Assembly: GCA_023362775.1 (NCBI GenBank)
Contig: JALMGJ010000008.1
Span: 18,326,001 to 18,390,000, forward strand
Origin: Charina bottae
Lineage: Eukaryota > Chordata > Lepidosauria > Squamata > Charinaidae
DNA length: 64,000 bases
Reading direction: 5' to 3'
How positions within the stretch are numbered: position 1 is the stretch's first letter; each line of letters starts with the position of its first letter. Shown in pieces: positions 22,096 to 33,699 of the stretch. The notes beneath the pieces are model-generated. The model saw nothing but the letters and a program-made list of their open reading frames with translations. It was not told the origin of the DNA and searched no databases. The position numbers were made by a program, and so were the translations under genes.

Positions 22096-23457
22096 GGAAA
22101 AGGTCAGATTGGAAAAGGTCAGTTTACGTTCCAATGCCAAAGAAGGGCAATGCCAAAGAATGTTCAAACTACCGTACAATTGCACTCATTTCACATGCTA
22201 GCAAGGTTATGCTCAAAATCCTACAAGCTAGGCTTCAGCAGTATGTGAACCGAGAACTACCAGAAGTGCAAGCTGGGTTTCGAAGAGGCAGAGGAACTAG
22301 AGATCAGATTGCTAATATTTGCTGGATCATGGAAAAAACAAGAGAGTTCCAGAAAAACATCTACTTCTGCTTCATTGACTACGCTAAAGCCTTTGATTGT
22401 GTGGATCACAACAAACTGTGGCAAAGTCTTAAAGAGATGGGAGTACCAGACCACTTTACCTGTCTCCTGAGAAACCTGTATGCGGGGTCAAGAAGCAAAA
22501 GTTAGAACTGGACATGGAACAAACGATTTGTTCAAAATTGGGAAAGGAGTACGACAAGGCTGTATATTATCACCCTGCTTATTTAACTTATATGCAGAGT
22601 ACATCATGAGAAATGGCAGGCTGGATGAATCACAAGCTGAAGTTAAGATTGCCAGGAGAAATACCAACAACCTCAGATATGCAGATGATAGCACCCTAAT
22701 GGCAGAAAGTGAAGAGGAACTAAAGAGCCTCTTGTTGAGGGTGAAAGAGGAGAGTGCAAAAGCTGGCTTGAAACTCAACATTAAAAAAAACTCAGATCAT
22801 GGCATCTGGTCCCATCTCTTCCTGGCAAATAGAAGGGGAAGAAATGGAAGCAGTGGCAGATTTTATTTTCTTGGGCTCCAAGATCACCACAGACAGTGAC
22901 TGCAGCCATGAAATTAAAAGACGCTTACTCCTTGGGAGGAAAGCTATGGCAAACCTAGACAGCATATTAAAAAGCAGAGACATCACCTTGCCAACAAAGG
23001 TCTGTATAGTTAAAGCTATGGTTTTCCCAGTAGTAATGTATGGCTGTGAGAGTTGGACCATAAGGAAGGCTAAGCGCTGAAGAATTGATGCTTTCGAACT
23101 GTGGTGCTGGAGAAGACTCTTAAGAGTCCCTTGGACTGCAAGTAGGTCAAATCAGTCAATCCTAATGGAAATCAACCCTGACTGCTCATTGGAAGGACAG
23201 ATGTTGAAGCTGAAGCTCAAATACTTAGGCCACCTAATGCGAAGAGAGGACTCACTGGAAAAGACCCTGATGCTGGGAAGGACTGAAGGCAAAAGGAGAA
23301 GGGGATGGCAGAGGATGAGATGGTTAGATAGCATCACTGATGTAATGAACATGAATTTGAGTAAACTCCAGGAGGCAGTGGAGGACAGGAAGGCCTGGCG
23401 TGCTATGGTCCATGAGGTCACAAGGAGTTGGAAATGACTAAGTGACTGAACAACAAC
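22096..23457 (+). mobile_element. Bov-B (RTE) LINE, 5'-truncated, plus strand
   Basis: A 1362-bp copy flanked by the 11-bp duplication AGTGTAAAATA (22085-22095 and 23458-23468). The 3' end GACTAAGTGACTGAACAACAACA is the classical Bov-B end. It carries the reverse transcriptase and C-terminal domain but no endonuclease. It is the best preserved of the three Bov-B copies here, and its family also supplies the tail of Sauria-type SINEs. Confidence 0.95.
22134..23437 (+). pseudogene. Bov-B reverse transcriptase and C-terminal domain
   Basis: The first frame (22134-22505) carries PKKGNAKECSNYRTIALIS, GFRRGRGTRDQIANICW and FIDYAKAFDCVDHNKLW. A one-base change of frame near 22490 leads to GVRQGCILSPCLFNLYAEY and an intact YADD box (22678-22689), followed by KVKEESAKAGLKLNIKK-like sequence. 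A second shift near 22790 leads to RRLLLGRKAMANLDSILKSR and FPVVMYGCESWTIRKAKR, and a stop at about 23078 separates the last part (23165-23437, RMRWLDSITDVMNMNLSKLQ). Catalytic residues remain but the ORF is broken. Confidence 0.93.
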
Positions 23458-23468
23458 AGTGTAAAATA

Positions 23469-24844
23469 CTCTCAACTTAAAATTATTTAGATTCCACCTT
23501 TTCTACAAAACATCTTGAAATGGTGTACAAAATGAAAAGCATTCAGTGCAGTGTAATTTAAAGTATACAGAATAAAATAACATTGATTGGAAAAAATCCA
23601 GAGTGTTTAAAATATTTTCAGCATGTGTCTAAACTCTAAGTTATAATATGCTTTATGTCTAGGAAGATGGTGTTCCCAGAGGAGATGCAAGAAAAATGAA
23701 CTTGTCATGGATGCGAGTTCCTTAGGGCTATAACACAGAATTCTGTAGCAACACCTGTGATTGCAAGATGAAGAGTGGAGTAGCCCATTTTGATGTAGGA
23801 ACACTTTCAATAAAGTGAGAACAGTGTCAGAATACTTTTGTTAAAGTCAATGTCATTCTGCAGTTGGAATAGAATGTTTCATGTCTGAAAAATTTTGTTC
23901 TCAAAATGTTTTGCTCACTTCTAACTAGCAGTATCTCCAGACTATCTATGACTTGTTTATAGATGCAGCCTCCTCAAACTTTTAGAAAGATCTCCTGTGA
24001 CACTCTCCTGGTGTTTCTTCCAAAAGGCACTATTAAAGATTAAAAGAATTCATACCTATATTGTTGCTCCCAGTAGAGACAAGGAGAGAGTTTTTAAGGT
24101 TATTGTTATGTCTGAAAATATTGATTGTACTGTAATTGCAAAAAGAAATTCACATAACATGCATACTGGAAACTACATTGAATTAAACAAACAATTTCCT
24201 TTATAACAGTACAGAACTTAGTTTTCAAAGATGAAACCTGGAGTCTGCTTGGCTTACCTCAAATCCAAGTCATGACAAAGAGACTCTTCCACTCTCCAAC
24301 TGTAGCAATGAGCCTGATTGTGCATTATCTACAGAGAGGGAATCAGCCATCCACTCCTTACTTGTCACATTTTTGCCTGAAACCTTGGAATATGAACTGG
24401 TATGAAGGGTATGCAGTGAATTGAGTCAATCGAGTTGGCCTTCCCATTGCAGGAGTTTGACATTACATATGCAGACAGTGACTCAGTGACTATTTCTGAG
24501 GAACGTAAATCCCATTCCTCCAAAGCCTCCAAGGAGCACTAGGCTAGGGATATTACAAAGCTTTGTGGAAGTTATTTCATGGAATATTTCTATTCCATGT
24601 GTACATGGGAATACTTTACTGGAATGAACAGCCTAACAGTTTAGACCACATGTTTGATAAAATGTGTCTCTTTAAGTCTAGGATGGTTGTGCTGACCTCC
24701 AAACATCTTGTATCCATAAAAACACCTTTTATACAAACAAATGAATAAAACCTTGGTTTTTACCTAAGTTGAGTTTATCAGACAGTTTATCAACAGCAAA
24801 ATCCATGTATTTACACTCATTCTGCATAAGGAATATATCGAGAA
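23469..24844. other. Intergenic AT-rich DNA, nothing recognised
   Basis: No repeat family, exon or RNA gene recognised. Confidence 0.5.
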
Positions 24845-25182
24845 TAAAAAGGTAAAGGTTCCCCCCGCACATTTGTGCAGTCGTGTCCGACTCTAGGGGC
24901 TGGTGCTCATCTCCGTTTGTTAGCCGAAGAGCCAGCGTTGTCCGAAGACGCTTCCACGGTCATGTGGCTGGCATGATGCACGCGAAACGCTGTTACCTAC
25001 CTACCAAAGTGGTACCTATTAATCTACTTGCATTTGCATGCTTTCAAATTGCTAGTTTGGCAAGAGCTGGGGCTAGTGCAGGAGCTCACTCCGTCACACG
25101 GGGCTAGGGATTCGAACCTCTGAACTTGCGATCTTCCGATCGACAAGCCTGGCATCTTACCCACTGAGCCACCATGCCCCCT
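24845..25182 (-). mobile_element. tRNA-derived SINE, full length with A and B boxes
   Basis: The most complete copy of the family. Read on the minus strand it starts with a tRNA-like head: A box TGGCTCAGTGGG (complement 25160-25171) and B box GGTTCGAATCC (complement 25108-25118), the two RNA polymerase III internal promoter blocks at tRNA-like spacing. The body follows, and then the 3' end GGGGAACCTTTACCTTTTTA (complement 24845 onwards). This copy sets the true orientation of the family. Confidence 0.92.
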
Positions 25183-25301
25183 ACATATATACTGAGAATA
25201 TAAGTCTATTATCTGTCTTTGAATAGTCTGTATTATAACAGTGATAAGATGAAGCACTATGTTTCTATATGGTCTGCATTTAATGATATGTATACAGAAT
25301 T

Positions 25302-25455
25302 CCCACTTCGGTGGGATGGTAACAGCGTTCCGCGTGCGTCATGCCGGCCACATGACCGTGGAAGCGTCTTTGGACAGTGCTGGCTCGGAGATGAGCACCG
25401 GCCCCTAGAGTCGGACACGACTGCACAAATGTGCGGGGGGAACCTTTACCTTTAC
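25302..25455 (+). mobile_element. tRNA-derived SINE, 5'-truncated, opposite orientation
   Basis: A 154-bp 3' part of the same SINE on the plus strand, flanked by an 11-bp duplication TATACAGAATT (25291-25301 and 25456-25466), which proves retroposition and fixes the 3' end at the (ACCTTT) repeats. It lies only about 120 bp from the inverted full copy at 24845-25182. Confidence 0.93.
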
Positions 25456-25466
25456 TATACAGAATT

Positions 25467-27884
25467 AAGGATTTAATTAATTTTATATCTCTATCAATAT
25501 TTGCTATATGGATCTTTTTTCTGTTGTTTTCTGTTTGTTTCTTTTGTGCTGCAATTATTTTAATCACCATAATATATCTAGGCTTTTTTTCTTTTCACTG
25601 AATAATCACCACTCATCATTGTTTTTTTTCTTACTGATGCTCTAGGGTGTTTTGTTTTGTTTTTATTTCACTATTACAAAACAAAACAAAACCTCCTATT
25701 ATGGATAAACCCACAAAGAACTGAAATCAAAAGGGGAAAATTAGGTGTCTGAAATGAAGGCTGTGATGTGCAAACTGTAATATATGTGAATGCTGTGTTC
25801 TCAGAAAAAAGTAAAGTTCCTAAAAAAAAAAGACCCCTATGTCAAGTGACATTTATTACAATTAAAAAGTATTTGTTCTGTCAAAAAGCAAATAAACCCT
25901 GGCCTTCATTTACATTTTATTGAACACGGTCTATAAAAATCACCAGTAACAGTAGCACAAGGTTGTTCCTCATCCCTTCCTGGCTAGGCCAGACTTTCCT
26001 TAGACTGAGAAAGCAATTGCTGTAAACAGTATATTATGGGTGTCATGGAGGCAGAAGCAGAGAGCCCTCTAGACTTAAAGGCAGGTTATAAGCCAAAGCT
26101 ATAATGGATAAACAAATAAATAATCCATCTTGTTGGAGGCCAAAGTGGTTTCTTTTACACTGCCTTCCCTGCATTTATTAAGTTAGCCTGCCTACATTTC
26201 TTGAGGTAGAGGATTCTATTATATAACACCTAATATTTTTTATGAGAACCTCTGAGAGTCATTTTTTTACTTTTGCAACATAAAAGTATGTTTAATAAAG
26301 AAATAAAATAAATAAGCCAAGAGTAAGTTTTACTTTTCAGTTCAGCAGCTTCTGTAATTCAGATGGGGGACTGCTATCTTGCCCTTCTCATCAAGTGAAA
26401 AAAAAAATCAGCATATAGAGAACATCTCACAATACATTCCCTCAAGTCAGCCTACCAGATATTCATAGCCTGAGGCCTCAGGGTAGCACGTGGCTTCCCA
26501 CAGTTTCAAGTAAGAACAGTGTAATTTTTAATGTGTGGTAAGGTGAAAGTTATTAAACACGAGGATATTCATACTATCTGTCTTTAATTTATTTGATGTG
26601 TTTTTATTAAACTCGGCTTCATTATGTTTAGATTTTTGCCCTGGCCCCACCTACCTTTTTCTACCTGTTCTGCCTAATTTTTGGAGAACATCTAGCATGA
26701 CACCAAAGGCCAAAAGTGGTCCTTGGTCCAAAAATTATGATGCACTTCTGATGCATGCCAAGCCTGTAACTCTAAAGCATACTTACCTGTGACCTGAAAA
26801 CTAAAGTAAACTCACCAGCATGTATTACTGCCTGTCAAATATTTCGGTGATCATATAGGTAGCAGATTTGCTTGGTGACTTGTGTTTGGCCTGGTAGGTC
26901 ATGTCATAAGTTATTGGGCCTTCTCCAAATTAATTTTTAAATTATACATGTAATATCATTTATTTGCATAACTGGTTTTCTATCTCAGAAAAAAATATTT
27001 TAATTGAAGATAAAGCCAAATAATATAACACACAATTTTATAATGTCTCTGTTTTAAGGAAATCCAATTCCAAGAATTATAAAACACAAATATTAAATTA
27101 TATGAAGTCATTTTATGTATTATGGCTTGCTACTATTTCCATGGTAACATTTATCAGAGGCAGATGTCTTCAGAATTTAGATGAAAACAAATGTTTTTAG
27201 GCAACTTCAATCCAAAAATGGCACCTTTGTCCATAGATTTCTCATATCACATCAAAATTGTTATCCAAATGGAGAATATGTTGAATTGGTAAATTAAGAA
27301 CTGTATATGGTAAAAGGAGAAATAAACAGATGTAGAACTGGCAAATTTGATTTTACTATATTATTGTTTCAACCTTAAACTCATCTCATCCTACTTCCTG
27401 ATCAGTTTGCAATTTTTTAATATAAAAATGTGAAAATTCATAATATTTTATGCATTTTAAAATATATATGTTTGAGGTAATGTTTCATATATTGAAATGC
27501 ATATTTCCTGATATAAACAAGTGACTTTCTGTAATTCAGCAAAATTTGGTGTGCATATGAAGTTTGTCTGTATTTTCTTTGAATACAGCTATCACCATTT
27601 AAATCATTCCAGAAATATAAACTGGGTAAGTATATATTAAAATGCTAGGTTGGACGAGATGATAGTGAATACTGAGTAGGACTGAAGGGAACCAAGATAT
27701 AAACTCATATATTTCATGGGAATATGCTCTAAAAGTTATGTTCTATAGAGATAATGCATTTATTTTATTACTGCAACTTCAATGCCACTTCAGTCAGAAT
27801 TTGGCATACTTCCTAGTCCATACCTTGCTATTCTAGATGCTATATACTGTATAGATTTCCTCATCTGTATTAGAGAGGACCTAG
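25467..27884. other. Intergenic AT-rich DNA, nothing recognised
   Basis: A 2.4-kb stretch without recognised repeats or genes. An X-box-like CCATGGTAAC lies near 27140 and a conserved-looking unique block surrounds it, but this is not evidence of function. Confidence 0.45.
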
Positions 27885-27895
27885 GTTATGCCAAA

Positions 27896-28132
27896 GAGAG
27901 CCAGTTTGGTGTAGTGGTTAAGGCACCAAGCTAGAAACTAGGAGACCATGAGTACTAGTCCCACCTTAGGCACAAAGCCAGCTGGGTGAACTTGGGCCAA
28001 TCACTCTCTCTCAGTCCTAGGAAGCAGGCAATGGCAAACCACTTCTGAAAAAAACTTGCCAAGAAAACTGTAGGGACTAGTCCAGGCAGTCGCTAGGAGT
28101 CAACACTGACTCAAAGGCATTAAAAAAAAAAA
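27896..28132 (+). mobile_element. Sauria-type tRNA-derived SINE
   Basis: The head GCCAGTTTGGTGTAGTGGTT contains an A box (TGGTGTAGTGG). CTGGGTGAACTTGGGCCAAT and CACTCTCTCTCAG follow, then the tail GCAATGGCAAACCACTTCTG ... GGAGTCAACACTGACTC shared with Bov-B. It ends in an A-run and is flanked by a duplication GTTATGCC (27885-27892 and 28133-28140, extending imperfectly). This is the canonical squamate SINE. Confidence 0.93.
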
Positions 28133-28140
28133 GTTATGCC

Positions 28141-28525
28141 CAATACAGTAACTAGGAGGACTCTCCAATGAGAGTCACACGGTCAGGAAGATTTTAATAC
28201 AATCAAGTAATCTCTCAAATATCCTGGTCCCAAATGTCAACCCAAACCACATCATCAGGATGTATGAAAAAATAAGAAGTGCTCTGTATGCCATCATGAG
28301 TTCCTGAATAAAAGCTAGAATATATCTTTAATAAATAAATAAATAAGTTAGGATCTTATAAGTTAATACTGTAACTTCCAACCCCAATGGAGTACTTGTA
28401 TTAATAGTGTTATATGGCAGCTGTTAAGAGTACTGCATAACAATCTTGCTGCTGCATTTTGCACTAGCCACAGCTTTGGACTATACATACATAAGGGTAC
28501 CCACATAGACCACATTACATTAGTC
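28141..28525 (-). mobile_element. L2-like LINE fragment, old, minus strand
   Basis: Diverged sequence that parallels the LINE at 2993-6180: TGCATTTTGCACTAGCCACAG (28454-28474) against TGCATTCTGCACCAGCTGAAA (about 3594-3614), and AAATATCCTGGTCCCAAAT near 28217 against GGTAACCTGGCCCCATGC near 3447. The match is partial. Confidence 0.5.
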
Positions 28526-28667
28526 ATAGAATTATACATTTGGAAGGAGCTACTTTGAATTCAATTCCCAGCTTTAGTAGGAATTAAAAATTAAGAACTT
28601 TTGCAGTAGCTTTCCTTTCTAGACAGTGCTTGAACATCCAGTGAAGGTGTGTTGGTAATTGATAGGG
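28526..28667 (-). mobile_element. CR1 3' end fragment, minus strand
   Basis: On the minus strand the sequence TCCTTCCAAATGTATAATTCTATGA (about 28524-28548) resembles the CR1 3' end. The hAT-like copy C interrupts the region on its right side. Confidence 0.42.
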
Positions 28668-28926
28668 CAGATCTTTCCAAACTTTTCATGTTGGTGATAC
28701 ACTTTTTAGACATGCATCATTTCGAGACACACTCTTACAGCAGGGCACAAGGCATGCACTAGGACCTGCGCGGAATCACAGCAGGTTTGGAGGCAGCAAG
28801 GCACAAGGCAGGCACTAGGACCTGCGTGGAATCCTGGAAGGGCTCGGAGGCAGCAGCAGCCGCGACACACCCAGACACTGCAGCCGACACACTAATGTGT
28901 CCCGACACACAGTTTGGAAAGCTCTG
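28668..28926. mobile_element. Non-autonomous hAT-like element, copy C
   Basis: A 259-bp element, nearly identical in layout to copy B (15093-15349), with ends CAGATCTTTCC and GGAAAGCTCTG and an exact 8-bp duplication TGATAGGG (28660-28667 and 28927-28934). It has the same internal duplicated GGCACAAGGCAGGCACTAGG-type block. No coding sequence. Confidence 0.88.
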
Positions 28927-29159
28927 TGATAGGGTGTGCAAATTAGCCAAGATCCAATTTAAATTTGTGATTCAGTTCAATGACTGTTGTTTTAATGATT
29001 CATACTTCAAATACTTTTAATTCAGAGGTTTAATTCAGTTCACTGAGAGAGTCTGTGATCATGCAAAAAATTCACTGAAACTTTGAAGGCAGTTAATTGA
29101 TTTTGCCACATTGAATTGATTCAGTTCAATTCAATTTACTTAAACCTTCACACAGACTT

Positions 29160-30190
29160 AAAAATTAGTTCCCTGTTGAAGCTACTGTTACTGTTATGAA
29201 GGGTTTCCCCCCCTAACTTTGAACCGGAATCTGTTTTACTGTAGCTTAACATCCTTGTTCTATATCCTGGATTCTAAAATAATAGTGAACAAATCCTTAC
29301 CTTCTTAATTTGAGACTATTTCAGGTACGAGAAAAGTACTATCATATCTATCCTCAGTCATGTATTCCCAAGGGTAAAAATACCCCAGTTACTTCACTTT
29401 TTCATTGTAAGATTTAGTTTTCAGTTTTAATCATCCCCCCTGCCCTTCTCTGGACCTCTTCCAGTTTCTCTGAAACTTCCTTAGAATATGTAGTGTCAAG
29501 ATGACAATACAGCAGAATAATAATTTCATTCACATTTTGACATTATACTTCTATTGATGCAGCCAAAAACTATACTAGCCTTCTTGGTGGCTCTATTATA
29601 TTGCTGATTCATATTAATATTCAGTAATCAGCTACAATTAACAGAGACAGCATGATCTAGTGGTGAAAGTACTGGATTAGAAGCAGGAAGATTCAGGTTC
29701 TTGTCCTTCCTTAAGCACGGAAGCCAGTTGGATTATCTTGAGCCAGTTGCTCTCTATCAGCCCAAATCAGCATCAGGCTGTGCGAGAAGCTAACTGATAA
29801 ACAGAATCACTTGTCACATCATGAATTGACAGAGTCACTAGAAGAACTAGGCAAGCACAATGCAAAAACAAGTGAACCATGCAACCATGTAGGACAAATG
29901 CTAACAAAAACAATAATCAGCTACAATCAGATGTTCCTTTTCAAATTATTATTAGAAACCAGGTGTTCATTATGGCATTGCATTTGATACTTTAGTCCAG
30001 TTAGATGAATTGTTAATGAGTATGGTTTTTGACCAACTGTGAATCCACCTTGTTGATATGCCATCCAGTCTACTAGCTTGCTCCTCAGAATATCATGAGC
30101 CACTTTCTAAAATATTTTCCTTAGGTCAAGTATGTTATATCCATGCATTCCCACAATCTATTAAGGAAGTTATTCAATCAAAAAATGAAA
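29160..30190 (-). mobile_element. Old CR1/L3-like LINE fragment, split by a SINE
   Basis: On the plus strand the region contains blocks known from ancient CR1/L3-type repeats of amniotes in reverse orientation: CCTGCCCTTCTCTGGACCTC (about 29440-29459), GCCTTCTTGGTGGCTCTATT near 29578, TTTTGACCAACTGTGAATCC near 30027, and CATTCCCACAATCTATTAAGG near 30146. A Sauria-type SINE (29639-29913) with a 14-bp duplication sits inside. I recognise the family only by these blocks, and the coding parts are too decayed to read. Confidence 0.55.
29639..29913 (+). mobile_element. Sauria-type tRNA-derived SINE in old LINE
   Basis: The head AGCATGATCTAGTGGTGAAAG (A-box region) and GGTTCTTGTCC (B-box-like), then GAAGCCAGTTGGATTATCTTG and GAGCCAGTTGCTCTCTATCAG follow the Sauria SINE order. 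The 14-bp duplication TAATCAGCTACAAT (29625-29638 and 29914-29927) gives exact borders. The tail is diverged. Confidence 0.82.
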
Positions 30191-30197
30191 TGAGCAA

Positions 30198-30375
30198 ATG
30201 TGGCTTAGTGTTAAGGTGTCATACTGGGGAATCTAAGATTCCAATCCACTCTTAACCATGAAAACAAACTGAGTGAGTTGTGGCCAGTCATTCTTTTTCA
30301 TTCCAACCTACTTCATAGGGATAAAATGAAGGGTGATAGCCAAGCAAGCTTCCTTGACTGTTAGAAAAAACACAG
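30198..30375 (+). mobile_element. Sauria-type SINE, diverged copy
   Basis: TGTGGCTTAGTGTTAAGGTG (A-box region), GAGTGAGTTGTGGCCAGTCA, and CAACCTACTTCATAGGGATAAAATGAAG correspond to the family's head, middle and lower part. No target duplication seen. Confidence 0.6.
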
Positions 30376-31270
30376 CATATACTCCTAACAAAGAAATAAA
30401 AAATAATTAATCTGACAGGACTAATGTTTAACAAATTAATGCTTATTTCAATTGGCCATTAGCTGAAGACCCTGATGGGGTATATGCTGGCTTAAAGGGG
30501 AAAAACCGAGGCTTGAGAATAAACAGACAAGAATGCAGCTTGTTAGGGCTAACAGTGTTTACTGTTTAGCATAAGGCAATAATGCAGATACAATCACATT
30601 ATCGCAATGATGAAAAAGATGAATATACAAGATACATCATTGTAAAAGGAAAAACAAAACAAACTTATAAGCAGAGTTCCGTGTATTGATCCCAGGGCCA
30701 GAGTTCCTGCCATGGCCTATACCCAAAGCCAGGCATAGCTCACTCTGCCCAGTCCATGGGAAGTGAACATGTGAAGAACTACATAGCTAAAAGACACTAG
30801 GAATCAAGAAGACATAGAACACCATTTTGCATGGTTGTATATTCAGTTCTTCTAGCATTCTGATTGGCTGGAAGTTAGCTGTGACACGCACTAGGCCTCA
30901 AAGCACACAGCATGGCCTGCTGCATCTAAGCACTGAGTTCCCCCCCTTCCTTGTTCAGGGGGGGCTTGGGCAAGGCTTCCCACAGAAGGATATCAGGAGG
31001 CTTCGCTTTCATGGGAAGATCCATTGCTAGCCATAACAATGGTACCTTCTCGCTCCATATCTAATGAAGCCAAGGCTTCTCTGTTATCCAGCCACCTGGC
31101 ATTCACGTCATCATGAGAATGCTGTGCTTTGTACAGGAATGATTCGCCAGGGCAACACAAGAACTCTAACAGACCCACCCCAATCCAAGCCATTTTGGGC
31201 TTGGTCCTTCCCAGCCCCAAGCCTTGGTAAAGTAAGGTGCTGCAATGGCACCTAACCCTAACTTCGGGGG
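30376..31270. other. Unresolved, GC-richer segment
   Basis: About 30650-31260 is richer in GC than its surroundings, contains a CCAAT box on the minus strand (complement ATTGG near 30862), a TATA-like CTTATAAG near 30665 and C-runs. It could be a decayed LTR or an old repeat; I cannot assign it. Confidence 0.3.
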
Positions 31271-31353
31271 CCAGTCATAAGTCCCTTTGTTCAGTGCTGC
31301 CATAACTTTGAACGGTCGCTGAACAAATGGTCGTAAGTCAAAGACTACTTGTA
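31271..31353. mobile_element. Mariner-like element terminal fragment
   Basis: CCATAACTTTGAACGGTCGC, AATGGTCGTAAGTC and GACTACTTGTA form the right end of a short Tc1/mariner-type repeat common in squamates whose terminus is TACAGGTAGTCCTCGACTTAC. A related, nearly complete element is at 46438-46862. Confidence 0.7.
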
Positions 31354-32370
31354 TGGTATTATAATTGATAATACCTGTTCATTTTGTACTTTAGTTTTCC
31401 TAACAGCTTTATAAATTGGGCTATCTATATGTATCATTGCTTGGTGACCTGTCCCATTTTCCATATTCAGTATGTGTCACTTCTGATTTTCAATTTTTCA
31501 CTAAGCTTTTTGTGAAGCCACATTACTTTCTCTTGTTTTCATTTTGTCTATATTTTTTCCTTGGAATTGTTTGGGTTGATGTTTTAGCTTTTTATTTCTG
31601 TAGAAACTCTTTGAGACCTGAAGCTCCTTTCCCTAGTTCTCTTTCTATGAAAGCTTGCTTCTTGCTCCTAGAATCCACTTTCTTGAAGTTCAAGGTAGTC
31701 AGGATGTAAAGTTACCAATTCACTGTGTCTAATCTATCTCTTTCTCGGAACAGATTATAGCCTGCCAAGATAATTCAGCCTAAAATGCATGAAGTGAGAA
31801 CAATCCAGGCAGTGAGACAATGATATACAGTAGCACAGGGCAATCAGCATTATATATCTGTGACAGTCATAATAACACCCACAGCTAAATGACTATATCT
31901 GTCATGGTTTCAAAAGTTATTGTCCTCAGTCCAACAACGTGTTACTAACCATCATATAAAACACTGATGTCTTCAAACTTTCATAGATATAAAAGAAGGA
32001 GAGACTTAAACTAGATGACCCAGTGTTGGCTATACAGTAAAATACTTACCAATGAATTATTATGTAAAGCTAAGCTGAAGTTTTTATGTAAATACCCTTT
32101 TCTAAATTTATGATGTTCTTATTTGTGTAACATTCTAGCTATTGGCATTTGTCCTATGAATATATGGTTTTGGAAATTGTGCACTAAGGCTATAAAACAG
32201 ACTTGTCCCTAAGAGAAAAAGAAGAAAGAATCACTTCTTTTCAAAGGATTTGCCTGGCAGACTGTTCTGCCTTCAAGAACAGCATAATAATTCTATGTTT
32301 AATTGAAGTAGAATCCCAGACAATGGCAAATTTAAAGTTAATAAAATAACTCTTATATACATACATACAT

Positions 32371-32429
<59 letters not shown>

Positions 32430-33405
32430 TGAACAATTAATCTGTAGAAATCATTGTAAGAAATCTGATGCCAGAATGTAACCAGATATTTAAAAGTAAC
32501 CAGACAAGAAAATCAGAAGTGTCTATATATTGAGGTCACAAATCAATTGGGGGTAGTATCTTAAACTATGCATATAAGTAAACAAAAAAGAGGAAAGTTT
32601 TGTTGACCAAGTCTGCAAGCATCATTTTGAGTGAATGCAGTGCATGAAATAATATTGCAAAAATGGAAAGGTACATTTCACATATAAGCAAGTCCAGGAT
32701 TTTCTGTCACTCCCTTCCCCAAGTTTGGGGCATTATTTTAAAATGGTGCTAAGCCTATATTATATCTTCCACTACTCTGTGTGTATGTGCATTTCCTGCC
32801 TTAAGATGGTGGGCACCATCCCACCAATTTTGACAACTGTACTGCTCAATTTTGAAATTTTGAAAGAGCTCTGGGAATAGCAAAAAGACGTTTGGATAAC
32901 ACATGCCTATTAGGGATGGATGAAACTATCTGCTTTACTTTCTGTAACATCGCCTTTTCTTTTTTCTTCTCAAATACAAGCTTATTTTTTTCCATTTTTG
33001 CATCTGTAGATACTTAATGCATTGCTGGATGCATCATTTCATGAAGTATACATTTTTGCAAACAGATTGGGAATATTTGTACATCAGTTCCCTTAATGTA
33101 CACAGCTTTGCATTCAATTTTTGAAAAACAGAACTAAAGTGCAAAAAACCCCTAGGCTAATTAACTTGTTACTGAATTCCAGTTCACATTAATTTGGAGA
33201 GGATGAATTATATTCCAGTTTCCTTCCATCTATACACATTAACATTTTGCTATTTACAGTAAAGTAAAAACTTGTTCATTGGAAGAGGTGTCTGCTCCCT
33301 TTCCTCCCAAGCAAGGCCATTTATATATACAAACTAACTAACTCATAGTTGTCCTGGGAATGGAGAGCTGAAATGAAGCATGTTCTGGCTTCAGCCATTG
33401 AGACT
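31354..33405. other. Intergenic DNA with (ATAC)n(AC)n at 32355-32427
   Basis: AT-rich sequence. It includes a compound microsatellite, ATAC units 32355-32389 then AC units to 32427. The 31416-31709 open frame has no recognised domain. Confidence 0.55.
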
Positions 33406-33418
33406 ATTGGGAGTAGGT

Positions 33419-33686
33419 CAATGAAGATTCTCAGTCATCCAGGTGGAATTGTCTGTAGGATGAGTCACGGCAACTGGATTTCTTTCTTTTGGTTGAAACG
33501 TTTCACTGCTTATCCAAGTAGCTTCTTCAGTCTGGGCAAAAGTTGGTGAGGGGGGCCCATATATGTCTTCCATAAAAGTTGGCCCCCTCACCAACTTTTG
33601 CCCAGACTGAAGAAGCTACTTGGATAAGCAGCTAAATGTTTCAACCAAAAGAAAGAAATCCAGTTGCCATGACTCAACCTACAGAC
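33419..33686. mobile_element. Penelope-derived foldback element
   Basis: A 268-bp insertion bordered by an exact 13-bp duplication ATTGGGAGTAGGT (33406-33418 and 33687-33699). It consists of two inverted arms (about 33454-33559 and 33582-33686) around a 22-bp spacer. The left side has about 35 extra bases (TTCTCAGTCATCCAGGTGG) not copied on the right. The arms match the termini of the Penelope-like element at 37067-38198, with the same left-side excess. No coding sequence remains. Each arm holds a hammerhead-like motif, the left on the minus strand, the right (GAAA changed to TAAA) on the plus strand. Confidence 0.87.
33493..33532 (-). ncRNA. Hammerhead-like motif, left arm of foldback
   Basis: On the minus strand: CTGAAGA, one extra base, a helix II of the GCTACTT GGAT AAGCAG type, GAAAC and GTTTC. 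The helix has a mismatch, and the plus-strand partner in the right arm (about 33604-33645) has lost the first G of GAAA, so it is probably inactive. Confidence 0.45.
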
Positions 33687-33699
33687 ATTGGGAGTAGGT

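Noticed and set aside
24845..25182. tRNA gene, because of perfect A and B boxes
   Set aside because: The head continues into a SINE body present in five copies with a target duplication at one, so it is a retroposon.
31416..31709. 97-codon open frame with hydrophobic stretches as a possible small membrane protein
   Set aside because: AT-rich composition gives Phe and Leu runs; no splice context, homologue or conserved motif was recognised.
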